The position numbers were made by a program, and so were the translations under genes. DNA of 36,729 nucleotides from an uncultured Lachnospiraceae bacterium (lineage in GTDB: Bacteria > Bacillota > Clostridia > Lachnospirales > Lachnospiraceae): assembly GCA_946552115.1 (NCBI GenBank), contig CAMNRH010000029.1:1-36729 (forward strand), written 5' to 3'. How positions within the stretch are numbered: the first letter of the stretch is position 1; each line of letters opens with the position of its first letter. Below, in pieces: positions 15,233 through 24,740 of this stretch. The notes beneath the pieces were generated by a model. It was not told where the DNA came from. It made no database searches and saw only the letters and a list, made by a program, of their open reading frames with translations.

Positions 15233-15940
15233 ATGGGCGTGGAGATTTTAAGATGTGAGAATCTGACAAAGATATATGGGGAGGGAAACCTGCGGATCCA
15301 TGCGCTTAAGAATCTTTCCTTTTCCGTGGAGAAAGGGGAATTTGTATCGATTGTAGGACCGTCGGGAAGCGGAAAGTCGACGCTTCTTCATATTCTCGGA
15401 GGGGTAGATAAACCAACCTGCGGAAAGGTCTGTATTGACGGGACAGAGATTCATTCGCTGGGAGAGGATAGGCTTGCCGTATTCAGAAGAAGGCAGATTG
15501 GGCTGATTTATCAGTTCTATAATCTGCTTCCAATGCTGAATGTGGATGAAAATATCGGATTGCCTCACCTGTTAGACGGGAGAAAATTAGACAGGGAAAG
15601 ACTGGATAATATTGTAGAGCATATGGGGCTTACGGAAAGAAGACGGCATTTGCCAGGCCAGCTCTCCGGCGGACAGCAGCAGCGGGTATCAATTGCAAGG
15701 GCATTGTATAACCGTCCGGCAATCCTTCTCGCAGATGAGCCTACCGGAAATCTTGACAGAAGTACCGGGGCGGAGATTGTAGCTCTTTTAAAGGAGGCCA
15801 ACAGGACATGGAAGCAGACGCTTTTACTGATCACCCATGACGAGAATATTGCGCTGCAGGCGGACAGGATGCTGTGTATCGAGGACGGAGAGATTACGAG
15901 AGACGAAAGAATCCGGAGCATCGGGGGTGATGATCTGTGA
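15233..15940 (+). CDS. ABC transporter ATPase (MacB/LolD/BceA type)
   Basis: A 235-residue single-domain ATPase of the LolD/MacB/BceA group, which power mechanotransmission by FtsX-type permeases rather than import. Walker A is GPSGSGKST, the signature LSGGQQQR, Walker B ILLADEPTGNLD, and the H-loop sits in LLITHDE. The start is set at ATG 15233, five bases after GGAGG; an in-frame ATG at 15221 overlaps that ribosome site and is less likely. The stop codon overlaps the permease GTG start by four bases (GTGA), indicating translational coupling. With the permease and two-component genes it forms a four-gene operon of the kind used for antimicrobial-peptide or envelope-stress defence. Confidence 0.93.
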   Translation: MGVEILRCENLTKIYGEGNLRIHALKNLSFSVEKGEFVSIVGPSGSGKSTLLHILGGVDKPTCGKVCIDGTEIHSLGEDRLAVFRRRQIGLIYQFYNLLPMLNVDENIGLPHLLDGRKLDRERLDNIVEHMGLTERRRHLPGQLSGGQQQRVSIARALYNRPAILLADEPTGNLDRSTGAEIVALLKEANRTWKQTLLLITHDENIALQADRMLCIEDGEITRDERIRSIGGDDL

Positions 15941-18729
15941 AAAATATCGTGTATCAGGTCACATGGCAGCATATGAAAATGAATAAACGGAGGTCATGGA
16001 CGGCATTTTTCGGGATTTTTTTAATGGTGCTTTTAGTGACGTGCGTATTTGTCGGAAGAGAAACGGCGATTGGCTATCTGCAGGATGTAGGGACACAGAA
16101 AAAAGGGAAATGGCATGTCAGCATCTATGAGATGGGCGCGGATGTAAAGGATGCGGAGAAGCTCCATGAAATACAGTCTCTGGATTATATTGAGGAATCA
16201 GGAAAATCCGCGGATTACGGGTATACGAAGCTTCCGGGAGCAGGCGGGAAAGGGATGCCCTATCTGTATGTGAAAGCATATGAAAAGCCCTGCTTTGACT
16301 GGATGAATCTTAAGCTTAAGAAAGGGAGGCTTCCGGAAAGCAGCGGGGAGGCAGTAATTAGTCAGAGTGTTGCCGATGCCGGCGAGGAGCTTCAGGTGGG
16401 AGATGTGATAAACGCGGATTATTTTGAGAGAACTATTACCGGTTTGAAAAAAGGCGTTACAACGACATTCCCTTTTTTCGACGTAGAGGTTTCTGCCGGA
16501 GAGACGTTTACGCTGCCTCAGGATTTTCCGTATTATGAGAAAAATGAAAGCTTCCGTATTGATAAAAAATATACGGGGGAATCGGATAAGCTTAAAATAG
16601 TGGGAATTGTAGAGACGCCGTGGTTTGAGCAGGAGGGTGCTGCAGGCGGTTATGCATTTACGTGCTTTGAGGAAGACAGAGCCGATGTGTTCAATGTATC
16701 TTTCACCGTGGATTTGAAAAAGGTGCCGGATAGTATTTATGAGGAAATAAAGGGCATTGTGGGTGATAAGCGCATTGACTTTAACGACAATGTACTTTCC
16801 TTTGCCGGAAGCTCTTCGGATTCGGTTGTTAATTTTATCGTTCAGGTTATGACTGTGTTTTTTATGACAGTAATTGTACTGGCGGCGGTCATTCTGATTT
16901 ACAATGTTTTTAATATGTCCTTTGAGGAGCGAAGCCGGTATCTCGGCATGCTTTGCTCGGTGGGGGCGACGGGGAGACAAAAGAGGAGCAGCGTATATTT
17001 TGAAGCGTTTATTTTGTTTCTGCCGGCGCTGCCTCTTGGAATTTTGGCCGGCTGTGTTGTCGTATGGCTTGGGATATCCGCATTTCAGCCATTTATTTAC
17101 GCGATTATGCCGGGCTATGCAACAGTTGTGGAGCGGGTGCCGGTCCACCTTATCATTTCATGGAAGGAGCTTTTGTTCGTTGCTGCCGGAAGCGGTGTTA
17201 CGGTATTGGTTTCCTCCATACTGCCGGCAAGAAAAATCAGTAAGGTCGGCCCGATAGAATGTATTCGGGGGAATCTGGAAAAAGGACATACCGGCCATGG
17301 AAAGTCCGCGGTATATCATCCGGGAATACATGTGGAAAGAATGCTTGCAGAGAAGTCTCTGCGGCATCAGAGGAGAAAGACAAGAAGCATGAACCGCGCG
17401 GCGTCGGTGTTCATGCTGATATTGATTGTCACGACGGCCTCGGCGCAGATGGTTACGACACTTGTAGGGTATCGGATGGTTGATTCAGAGATTGCCGTGA
17501 GAAATAATTTTGAAAAATGGGATTATGAATTGACGGCGTTTAACGGAAACTCGGAGGAATATCAGAAGCTTAAGAAAGAAATAGAAAGCGATGACGGCGT
17601 GGAAAAGGTGTGCGAGGAATATTCCGGGATGTTTGCGGGAAATATTCCCAATGATACTCTGAGCAGGGAATATTGGAATGCGCTTCACAGAATTTTCAAT
17701 CTCTATTATCACAGGGAATTGTCTGAGGAGGAGTTTCAGAAAAATTTTGAGTCTGGTGCAAGCGTAGTAAGTCTGATAGCTGTCGATTCAGAAACCTTTG
17801 GGGCGATTGCGGAGGCTTCGGATACGGATATGGATTTGCTGAAAAAAAAGGACGCACCGGCGGCGATTGTTGTTCAAAGCGGCGAGGTATCTACCGAGAA
17901 TTGGAGCGTGGAGGGAATGACGCCGGAAAAATATGAGTTCCGTCAGATTGAGAAAATGACAGATATGAAAAAGGGAGAAAATCTGCCGATGACAATCTAT
18001 TCTCCGGCGGATGACATACAGGTTGATTTTCCCCTTTGTATTGCGGGGTTTGCGTCAAATGAACAGCTAAAGAATTACTTTACCTTTCATTCCGAAACGA
18101 TGTGGGTGATTGTGGAGCTTGAAACGGGAGATAAAATCAATGAGATTTTTCATAATTCCGAAAATTCCGGGGAGGGCTACGACATGCTTACCAAAAGTCT
18201 GCATCTTCGTATGAACGGCAGGGATACAAAGCTCATTAAGAAGCTGACCATGCTGTCGGAAACGGATGAGGATGCTTTTGGTTTCGCACCGGCTGATTAT
18301 GCGCGGACCTATGCGGATGCCATTGAGAGCATTATATGGCTCATGCTTGCCAGCTTTACCGTGCTCACCTCGGTTATCTGTCTTTTGAATCTGTATAATT
18401 CCGTGCACGGGTGGATTGCAGATCAAAAGCCGTATTTTGCCATGATGGCGTCAATCGGAATGACGCGGGGACAGATTCGGAGGATGCTTGTTTATGAGGC
18501 GGCGCATATTCTGCTTCGAAGCTGTGTCTGGGCTGTTTTCCTGTCGGCGGCTCTCACTGAGGGAATTAAGAAATGTATCATAGAAAGATTTGGCTATGTG
18601 CGGATTTCTTTTCCGTGGGAGATATATCTGGCGGCGATTTTTACAGGGGCGATTGTTATTTTCGGATTTATGTTGTATCATTACCATAAGGAGAAAGATT
18701 ATGATCTGAGGACGGTGTTGATGGTATGA
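15937..18729 (+). CDS. Large FtsX-like ABC permease with two FtsX modules
   Basis: A 930-residue membrane protein with eight predicted helices in two 1+3 sets, each an FtsX module. Helix 1 is at about 20-42, with an outside domain about 43-285, then three helices between 290 and 435. A second set has a helix near 487-505, an outside domain about 505-785 and three C-terminal helices. This differs from classical BceB (about 650 residues, ten helices) and is nearer a tandem MacB-type architecture. Start is GTG 15937, coupled to the ATPase stop. The stop overlaps the regulator ATG (ATGA). The two outside domains probably bind the peptide or lipid substrate; I cannot name it. Confidence 0.9.
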   Translation: MKNIVYQVTWQHMKMNKRRSWTAFFGIFLMVLLVTCVFVGRETAIGYLQDVGTQKKGKWHVSIYEMGADVKDAEKLHEIQSLDYIEESGKSADYGYTKLPGAGGKGMPYLYVKAYEKPCFDWMNLKLKKGRLPESSGEAVISQSVADAGEELQVGDVINADYFERTITGLKKGVTTTFPFFDVEVSAGETFTLPQDFPYYEKNESFRIDKKYTGESDKLKIVGIVETPWFEQEGAAGGYAFTCFEEDRADVFNVSFTVDLKKVPDSIYEEIKGIVGDKRIDFNDNVLSFAGSSSDSVVNFIVQVMTVFFMTVIVLAAVILIYNVFNMSFEERSRYLGMLCSVGATGRQKRSSVYFEAFILFLPALPLGILAGCVVVWLGISAFQPFIYAIMPGYATVVERVPVHLIISWKELLFVAAGSGVTVLVSSILPARKISKVGPIECIRGNLEKGHTGHGKSAVYHPGIHVERMLAEKSLRHQRRKTRSMNRAASVFMLILIVTTASAQMVTTLVGYRMVDSEIAVRNNFEKWDYELTAFNGNSEEYQKLKKEIESDDGVEKVCEEYSGMFAGNIPNDTLSREYWNALHRIFNLYYHRELSEEEFQKNFESGASVVSLIAVDSETFGAIAEASDTDMDLLKKKDAPAAIVVQSGEVSTENWSVEGMTPEKYEFRQIEKMTDMKKGENLPMTIYSPADDIQVDFPLCIAGFASNEQLKNYFTFHSETMWVIVELETGDKINEIFHNSENSGEGYDMLTKSLHLRMNGRDTKLIKKLTMLSETDEDAFGFAPADYARTYADAIESIIWLMLASFTVLTSVICLLNLYNSVHGWIADQKPYFAMMASIGMTRGQIRRMLVYEAAHILLRSCVWAVFLSAALTEGIKKCIIERFGYVRISFPWEIYLAAIFTGAIVIFGFMLYHYHKEKDYDLRTVLMV

Positions 18730-19397
18730 CGGTGCTGCTTGTGGAAGATGATAAGATGATTTTAGAAGGCCTTGAGATAGCCCTCCGGCAGGAGGGCTAT
18801 ACTGTATTGACGGCACAGACATACCGGGAAGCTTTAGGTGCTCTTGAAAGGGCAGAGCTTCCGGATATGTGCCTGCTTGATGTGATGCTTCCGGATGGGG
18901 ACGGATACGGGATTTGCAGAGAGCTTCGAAAGAGGAGCAGTATTCCCATTCTTTTTCTTACAGCCTGTGAGGATGAGCTTCATACGGTTATGGCATTGGA
19001 GTTAGGTGCGGATGATTATATCGTGAAGCCCTTTCGTATTAAGGAGCTTCTTGCCAGAATGAAAGCGGTTCTCAGAAGAAGCGGCCTGCGGCAGGCAGAA
19101 GCCGTGATTTATGTGGGAGAGAATCGGATTTACCCGGAGCTTGGAAAGGTGTATGCAGGGGAGCGGACTGTGCAGCTTACAGCGATGGAGTACCGGCTTT
19201 TGATGATATTTGTTTTCCATCGGGGAAAGACGCTTACAAGAGAGCAGATATTAAATGATATTTGGGATGATGTGGGTGAATTCGTAAATGACAATACCTT
19301 AAGCGTCTATGTAAAGCGTCTTAGAAAGAAGCTTGGCGCTACGGAGGAAGAACCGCTCATTCAGACTGTCAGAGGGATTGGATATCGGATGGAATAA
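18726..19397 (+). CDS. OmpR-family response regulator
   Basis: This 223-residue regulator has a receiver domain with acidic residues D8 and D9, phospho-acceptor D52 in LLDVMLPDGDG and the conserved lysine in YIVKPF. A winged-helix DNA-binding domain (about 125-223) has the segment LTAMEYRLLMIFVFHRGKTL and ends in IQTVRGIGYRME. The ATG overlaps the permease stop by four bases, and the kinase ATG overlaps its own stop by one base, so all are made together. The likely target is the operon's own promoter, where direct TCAC repeats and TGACA-N4-TGTCA are seen. Confidence 0.95.
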   Translation: MTVLLVEDDKMILEGLEIALRQEGYTVLTAQTYREALGALERAELPDMCLLDVMLPDGDGYGICRELRKRSSIPILFLTACEDELHTVMALELGADDYIVKPFRIKELLARMKAVLRRSGLRQAEAVIYVGENRIYPELGKVYAGERTVQLTAMEYRLLMIFVFHRGKTLTREQILNDIWDDVGEFVNDNTLSVYVKRLRKKLGATEEEPLIQTVRGIGYRME

Positions 19398-20317
19398 TGG
19401 AAAAGATAATCATTTTTTTAGTAATTTTTATTGTGATACAGTGGGCGGCTTTCTTTTTTCTCAGATACAGGCGAAAGAAAGAGCTGGAGCGTCTGACGGA
19501 ATATCTGATGAGAGTGCAGGACAGCAGAGAGCTTCCATCCCCCGGAGATTTTGGGAAGGGCGCAGCCGGAATTCTGGGAAGTGAAATATACAAGCTGATT
19601 GTGCAGATGAAAGAGCAGGCCGATGTCTCTAAGAATGAAAAGGAGTATCTGGCGGACATGCTGGCGAATATTTCACATCAGATAAAAACCCCTCTTACTT
19701 CGATGGGAATTATGGCGGATTTATTGAAGACCCCGGAGCTTTCCGATGAAGCGCGCATCCGTTATGTGTCAAATATCGAGCGGCAGACAGAGCGTATGAC
19801 ATGGCTGATAAAAAGTCTTTTGACACTGTCTCAGATAGATGCGAGCCTGATTCGGATAAAACGTAAGACAGTGAACCTCAGGGAGCTTCTTTGTGAGGTG
19901 ACGGAGCCCTTTGAGCTAATGGCGGAGCTTAAGGGGGTTGAGATAAAAATGGAGGTTGACGGCGGGATTGAGCTGGAATGTGACAGGCACTGGATGGCGG
20001 AGGCTCTCTCTAATATCGTGAAAAACAGTCTTGAGCATACCGGCGGTGGAGGAACCGTCCGGATATACGGAGAAAAAAATAATTTTTCGGTGAATATTTA
20101 TATCAGAGATAACGGGGAAGGTTTAGAAAAAGAGGAGCTGGGGCATATTTTCGAGAGATTTTACAAGGGGAAAAATTCATCGGAAAACAGCGTCGGGATA
20201 GGGCTGGCATTGTCAAAGCAGCTGATTATGCTCCAGAACGGCGTGATTTCCGCAAAAAGTGAAAGCGGAGCGGGAATGGAGTTCCATATTAAAATGTATT
20301 CAGATGTAAGGTTATAA
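19397..20317 (+). CDS. Sensor histidine kinase with a single N-terminal membrane helix
   Basis: A 306-residue kinase with one hydrophobic helix (about residues 4-22) followed directly by a charged cytosolic region. It has no extracellular sensor domain and no second helix. The dimerisation/phosphotransfer box is ANISHQIKTPLTSM with H94. The ATPase domain has the N-box in EALSNIVKNSLEHT, the G1 box DNGEGL and the G2 segment VGIGLAL. A kinase without an outside sensor usually relies on a partner; in BceS-like systems the ABC permease is the sensor. The adjacent, co-translated permease fits this. The gene ends directly at a bidirectional terminator. Confidence 0.93.
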   Translation: MEKIIIFLVIFIVIQWAAFFFLRYRRKKELERLTEYLMRVQDSRELPSPGDFGKGAAGILGSEIYKLIVQMKEQADVSKNEKEYLADMLANISHQIKTPLTSMGIMADLLKTPELSDEARIRYVSNIERQTERMTWLIKSLLTLSQIDASLIRIKRKTVNLRELLCEVTEPFELMAELKGVEIKMEVDGGIELECDRHWMAEALSNIVKNSLEHTGGGGTVRIYGEKNNFSVNIYIRDNGEGLEKEELGHIFERFYKGKNSSENSVGIGLALSKQLIMLQNGVISAKSESGAGMEFHIKMYSDVRL

Positions 20318-20352
20318 AAACCGGACGCTTTACACAAGCGCCCGGTTTTTTT
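20316..20352. terminator. Bidirectional terminator between kinase gene and plsC
   Basis: AAAAACCGGACGCTT (20316-20330) pairs with AAGCGCCCGGTTTTT (20336-20350) with one mismatch around a 5-base loop. T-runs exit on both strands. It overlaps the plsC stop codon. Confidence 0.85.
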
Positions 20353-21064
20353 CTGTTGTTTCTTTAATAATATCCCGGCAGTATTCGCTGATATGCTTTT
20401 TCTGCTCCCTGTCCATGTCTTTCATATAAATCGGTTTGCCGTATTCTATAATTACATGTGTCTTCTTTACCCGCGGCAGGTGGTTCTCAAATATCTCGGC
20501 GGTATTATTCATACTGATTGGAATAATGGCGCAGCCGCTTTTTTCCGCGATTTTGAAAGAACCGCTGTGAAAGGGAAGCATGCTGCCCTCCTCACCGTCA
20601 TTTCGTGTTCCTTCAGGAAATATACAGATGGAAATTCCGTTTTTTATATAATCAATTGCCTGTAGGATTGTTTTTAAACCCTCCCGGGGATTATCCCTGT
20701 CTAAGAACAGACAGTACAGCCGCTTCATCCAGTCGCGCAGAAGAGGATAACGCAGCATTTCTTTTTTTGCGACATATCCGGTTAAGCGTTTACATCTGGA
20801 ATAGGTGAGCAGAATGTCAAAATAGCTTCTGTGATTACCGATAAAAAGAACCGGTTCGTCGGGAATGTTTTCCTCCCCGATTACGGTAATCCTGGCGCCG
20901 GTAATTTTAAGCATTAATTTAAAGGTCCACTGAACCAGCCGCAGGCATTGATAATCTTCCTTTTCCTTATTGAATTTTCCGACGATCCACTCTAAGCCCA
21001 GCACTGGAATACCGAGCAGCAGATATAAAAATAAAATAATTGCAATTGCTGTAAGTTTTATCAT
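20330..21064 (-). CDS. plsC: 1-acyl-sn-glycerol-3-phosphate acyltransferase
   Basis: This 244-residue membrane enzyme transfers an acyl group to lysophosphatidic acid, giving phosphatidic acid for phospholipid synthesis. An N-terminal hydrophobic segment (about 3-25) anchors it. The catalytic HX4D box is NHRSYFD, and the glycerol-phosphate-binding box is FPEGTRND. A GGGGGAT ribosome site precedes ATG 21064. It lies 20 bases downstream of malQ on the same strand and is probably co-transcribed, although the functions are unrelated. Family assignment is secure; acyl donor preference is not readable. Confidence 0.93.
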   Translation of the reverse strand: MIKLTAIAIILFLYLLLGIPVLGLEWIVGKFNKEKEDYQCLRLVQWTFKLMLKITGARITVIGEENIPDEPVLFIGNHRSYFDILLTYSRCKRLTGYVAKKEMLRYPLLRDWMKRLYCLFLDRDNPREGLKTILQAIDYIKNGISICIFPEGTRNDGEEGSMLPFHSGSFKIAEKSGCAIIPISMNNTAEIFENHLPRVKKTHVIIEYGKPIYMKDMDREQKKHISEYCRDIIKETTEKNRALV

Positions 21065-21084
21065 TTTTATGCATCCCCCATCGT

Positions 21085-22593
21085 CTAATATCGTCCGTAT
21101 AAGATTGTCATATCTTTAAGCTCTTTTGCAAGGGACGGAAGAAGTGCGTCTTTTTTGTAACGCCAGTTCCAGTTTCCGGAAGGGACGCCCGGTGTATTCA
21201 TGCGCCCGGCGCTTCCGAGTCCGAGTACATCCTGAAGAGGGAATATCGCGCAGGCCGCAATGCTTCCTGAGGCAAGGCGCATAAAATCAAAGCTTAAGCG
21301 TTCTTTGTCAGAATTATTTGTATAGCGGAGTACCTTATCCTTACATTCCTGTGAAAGGGTTTCATACCATCCGAGAGAGGTATCGTTATCATGGGTTCCG
21401 GTGTAGCAAACACATAAGGGATTCTGGTATCTGTGAGGCAGATAGTCGCTTTCCCCGACAGAGTCAAAGGCAAATTGCAGCACTTTCATGCCCGGAAAAC
21501 CAAAGTGTTCCCGCAGGGCGTTGACCTGTTCGGTGATAATCCCCAAGTCCTCCGCGATAATCGGGAGGTCGTTTCCCAGGCTGTTTCTGACAGCGTTAAA
21601 AAGCTCATATCCAGGTGCTTTTATCCACTGGCCGTTTACGGCGGTTTCCTCACCGCAGGGAATGGACCAGTACGCCTCAAATCCGCGGAAATGGTCAATC
21701 CGCAGAATATCAAGATTTGAAAGCTGCGTGCGGATACGGGATACCCACCATGCAAAGTTTTCGTTTCGATGTGCGTCCCAGCTGTAGAGCGGATTGCCCC
21801 AGAGCTGTCCTGTAGCGGAAAAATAGTCTGGCGGAACGCCTGCGACACAGGTTGGGAAGCCTTTCGCATCAAGCTGGAACAAATGCTGATTCGCCCAGAC
21901 GTCAGCGCTGTCCATAGATACGAAAATAGGAATATCTCCGATAATCTTAATTTCATTTTTGTTTGCATATAGCTTCAATTCTTTCCACTCACGGAAGAAA
22001 ATGAATTGTAGAAATTTATAATATTCTATATCATCAGACAATGTCCGGAAAAGCTCCTCTTTAAATTCGCGGGCAGGACGGCGGTACTCTTCTTTCCATT
22101 CAAGCCAGCTTACGCCTCCGTGCACCTTTTTGCACGCCATAAAAAGCGCGTAGTCAGAAAGCCAGAAATGCTGCTCCTCGCAGAATGTACGGAAAGAATT
22201 TTCAAGCTCCCGGTCCTTTTCCTTTTTCGCGGCAAAGCGCCGACAGGCAAGGGAAAGAATCTGCTCTTTCCACGGAATAATGGCGCCATAGTCGATATGC
22301 TCCGGATCACCCATGGGACAGTCCAAAAGTTCCTCTTCCTTTAAAAATCCCATGCGTATCAGATGTTCCGGGCTTATTAAGAGCGGCTGTCCCGCAAAAG
22401 CGGAAAAGCTCTGATAAGGGGAGTCTCCGTAGCCGGTATGTGTCAGAGGAAGAATCTGCCACAGGCGCTGTCCGGCTTCTTTCAGGAAATCGACAAATGC
22501 GTACGCTTCTTTTCCCAGATCTCCGATGCCGTATGGTGAGGGAAAGGAGGTCGGGTGAAGAAGAATTCCGGAAAGTCTTTCATTTTGAATCAT
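21085..22593 (-). CDS. malQ: 4-alpha-glucanotransferase (amylomaltase)
   Basis: A GH77 enzyme of 502 residues, normal for the family. It moves alpha-1,4-glucan segments between maltodextrins and releases glucose in glycogen or maltose metabolism. The N-terminus LSGILLHPTSFPSPYGIGDLG is typical. The catalytic nucleophile region is LDILRIDHFRGFE, the acid/base segment IIAEDLGIITEQV, and the transition-state aspartate lies in TGTHDNDTSLGW. ATG 22593 follows AGGAGACG. It is the first gene of the minus-strand pair with plsC and diverges from the PrcB-like lipoprotein gene. It is cytosolic, with no signal peptide. Confidence 0.96.
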   Translation of the reverse strand: MIQNERLSGILLHPTSFPSPYGIGDLGKEAYAFVDFLKEAGQRLWQILPLTHTGYGDSPYQSFSAFAGQPLLISPEHLIRMGFLKEEELLDCPMGDPEHIDYGAIIPWKEQILSLACRRFAAKKEKDRELENSFRTFCEEQHFWLSDYALFMACKKVHGGVSWLEWKEEYRRPAREFKEELFRTLSDDIEYYKFLQFIFFREWKELKLYANKNEIKIIGDIPIFVSMDSADVWANQHLFQLDAKGFPTCVAGVPPDYFSATGQLWGNPLYSWDAHRNENFAWWVSRIRTQLSNLDILRIDHFRGFEAYWSIPCGEETAVNGQWIKAPGYELFNAVRNSLGNDLPIIAEDLGIITEQVNALREHFGFPGMKVLQFAFDSVGESDYLPHRYQNPLCVCYTGTHDNDTSLGWYETLSQECKDKVLRYTNNSDKERLSFDFMRLASGSIAACAIFPLQDVLGLGSAGRMNTPGVPSGNWNWRYKKDALLPSLAKELKDMTILYGRY

Positions 22594-22705
22594 GTTTTTT
22601 CGTCTCCTGTCTTAATAGATCTATTTTATTAGTATACAACATTTTTGTAATTTTTCCTAGTGGTGTTGTGTATGATGTTAATAAGAATGTGGATAAGGGG
22701 ATTCT

Positions 22706-23116
22706 ATGAAAAAAAGGGCAGTATACATAGTTTCTATGCTGGTTTCTTTTCTGCTTCTTACTGCCTGCTCTGCCGGCAGGGACAGTATGGAGAAGCTGAG
22801 AGATATTGAATTTACGGTTGTAAGCCCTGCGGAAGTTCCGGAAGAGCTTATGGATGTGATAGCAGAAAAGCAGGAGGAGGGATTTCAGCTTACTTATGCG
22901 GATAAAGGGTATCTGTATCTGGCTTATGGTTACGGGAAAAGAGATACCAGCGGTTACAGTGTGGAGGTAGCGGATTGTTATGAGACAGAAAACCTTGTCC
23001 GTATGAAGACAAACCTGCTCGGGCCGTCCAAGGAGGAAAAAATTGTAGAGGAAAGCACATATCCCTATGTAGTGGTGAAGATGGAATTTACCGACAAAAA
23101 TGTGATATTCGAGTAG
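22706..23116 (+). CDS. Small lipoprotein with PrcB-like domain
   Basis: A 136-residue exported lipoprotein: residues 1-20 are a signal ending in the lipobox LTAC (Cys21). The remainder (about 55-130) has the strand pattern GYLYLAYGYGKRDTSGYSVE...PYVVVKM seen in the PrcB C-terminal domain, named after a Treponema protease-complex inhibitor. It lies 14 bases upstream of the spore-coat gene sipL and could be co-transcribed with it. A sporulation role is possible, but the domain is widespread and its function here is unproven. ATG 22706 follows a weak AAGGGG ribosome site. Confidence 0.75.
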   Translation: MKKRAVYIVSMLVSFLLLTACSAGRDSMEKLRDIEFTVVSPAEVPEELMDVIAEKQEEGFQLTYADKGYLYLAYGYGKRDTSGYSVEVADCYETENLVRMKTNLLGPSKEEKIVEESTYPYVVVKMEFTDKNVIFE

Positions 23117-23130
23117 AGGAGGAGCAAATT

Positions 23131-24690
23131 ATGGAGTGTGAAAAAAGAGAAATGAATGTTTACCGGCAGGGAAAGGTAATTACGGATCAGTTTTATATTG
23201 ATGATGATTACAATGTACCTGACGCCAGAAACGATGTAAAAAATGTAATTCTTGGAGAAGGGAATCTTCTCATTGAGGATATGAAAACAGTGGAAAATTA
23301 TATCCGCGTGTCCGGAAAGCTTGTTTTTAAGGTGCTGTATTTGGCGGAAGGAGAAGAGCCGCGTCTGAATTCACTGGAAGGGAGATTCCCTTTTGAGGAG
23401 ATGGTCTATATGGAGGAGGTACAGGACGGGAATCTTTTCCTGAAACTTGCACAGACAGATGTGACGGTGACAATGATACATTCAAGGAAGCTGAATGTCA
23501 AAGCTCTCTGTGAGCTTCAGCTTTGTTCGGAGAGAAAAGAAACACTTTCTCTGACGGCGGATATGAGCGCTGATTTTCCGCTTTATAAAAAGTACAGGAA
23601 GGATGAGATTTTAGAACTGCTTTCTATTAAAAAGGATACCTACCGCATTAAAGAAGAGGTGGCGATAGGCGGAACGAAGGAGAGCATCGGCAATCTTCTG
23701 TGGACGGAGGCGGTAAGCCGTAAGCTTGATACAAGGCTTGCCGGGGATGAGCTGCTTTTAAACGGAGAGCTTTTGATTTTCTGCTTTTATGAGTCGCTGG
23801 AGGGTAAGACCGACTGGGTAGAGCAGACGATTCCGTATGAGGGCCGTATGGAATGCTCCGGAGCGGGGGACCATATGTATCACCATATCTATCCGTCCCT
23901 TACAGATATTAATATTGAGGCCAGAATGGACGAGGACGGAGAGCTCAGGCTTTTGGGAGTAGAGGCGACGCTGGAGGCGCGGATTTTAGTGTTTGAGGAG
24001 GAGACGGTAGATATATTGGAGGATATGTATTCCCTTTCCTGTGAATGTATTCCGAAGATACAGGAGCAGACGGCGGAGCGGCTTCTTATGCAGAACCATT
24101 CCAAATGCAAGGTGTCGGAGAGACTTTCTCTGCCTGAGATTAAGGACAGTATTCTTCAGGTATGCCACAGCAGCGCAAGAATCCAGATTGAGCATATGGA
24201 GACGGAGGAGACGGGAATCCGTATTGACGGCGTCCTTCATCTTTATTTTCTGTATGTAAAGGCGGATGATACGGCGCCTTTCGGCGTTTGGCAGGGAATG
24301 GTTCCGTTTTCCTGGCTTCTTGAGAGCAATGAGACGGCGGAGGATATGAATTATGATATTACCTGCGCGGTGGAGCAGCTTTCCATCGGTCTTTTAGGAA
24401 GTGATGAAATAGAGGTAAAGGCGGTGCTTGCGTTTAACAGTTTCTTAAGACGCCCTGTTGTGATAAAAAATATTGAGGAGGCAGAGTATGCGTCAATTGA
24501 CATGGAGGAGCTAACGAAGCGCCCGGGAATCGTAGGCTATATTGTAAAGGACGGAGATGATTTATGGAGCCTTGCAAAAACCTACAGCACAACGAAAGAA
24601 GGAATTATGGAGGTGAATGAGCTCACATCAGAGGAAATAAAAAGTGGGGATAAGCTCTTGATTTTTAAGGAGAATATGAGTATACTATAA
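23131..24690 (+). CDS. sipL: SPOCS (DUF3794) and LysM protein, SipL-like spore coat morphogenesis protein
   Basis: A 519-residue protein whose N-terminal and central parts are repeated DUF3794/SPOCS beta domains (roughly 35-130, 150-300 and 310-450). It ends in a LysM domain (about 470-517, GYIVKDGDDLWSLAKTYST). This is the architecture of SipL, which in Clostridioides difficile binds the SpoIVA ATPase through LysM and anchors the coat to the forespore surface. Length and order agree. There is no signal peptide, consistent with a mother-cell protein. ATG 23131 follows GAGGAGG. It sits between the small lipoprotein and ispE. Confidence 0.88.
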   Translation: MECEKREMNVYRQGKVITDQFYIDDDYNVPDARNDVKNVILGEGNLLIEDMKTVENYIRVSGKLVFKVLYLAEGEEPRLNSLEGRFPFEEMVYMEEVQDGNLFLKLAQTDVTVTMIHSRKLNVKALCELQLCSERKETLSLTADMSADFPLYKKYRKDEILELLSIKKDTYRIKEEVAIGGTKESIGNLLWTEAVSRKLDTRLAGDELLLNGELLIFCFYESLEGKTDWVEQTIPYEGRMECSGAGDHMYHHIYPSLTDINIEARMDEDGELRLLGVEATLEARILVFEEETVDILEDMYSLSCECIPKIQEQTAERLLMQNHSKCKVSERLSLPEIKDSILQVCHSSARIQIEHMETEETGIRIDGVLHLYFLYVKADDTAPFGVWQGMVPFSWLLESNETAEDMNYDITCAVEQLSIGLLGSDEIEVKAVLAFNSFLRRPVVIKNIEEAEYASIDMEELTKRPGIVGYIVKDGDDLWSLAKTYSTTKEGIMEVNELTSEEIKSGDKLLIFKENMSIL

Positions 24691-24740
24691 GCGTATTGTA
24701 TACAAGATACAAAATGCAAAATACGGGAGATAAGATACAC

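Noticed and set aside
16198-17148. 316-codon frame antisense to the large permease
   Set aside because: His/Arg/Lys-rich shadow composition and no ribosome site; the sense frame has clear FtsX features.
24696-24740. N-terminal extension of ispE from a TTG codon
   Set aside because: The added residues are not part of the family N-terminus, and ATG 24741 has the better ribosome site.
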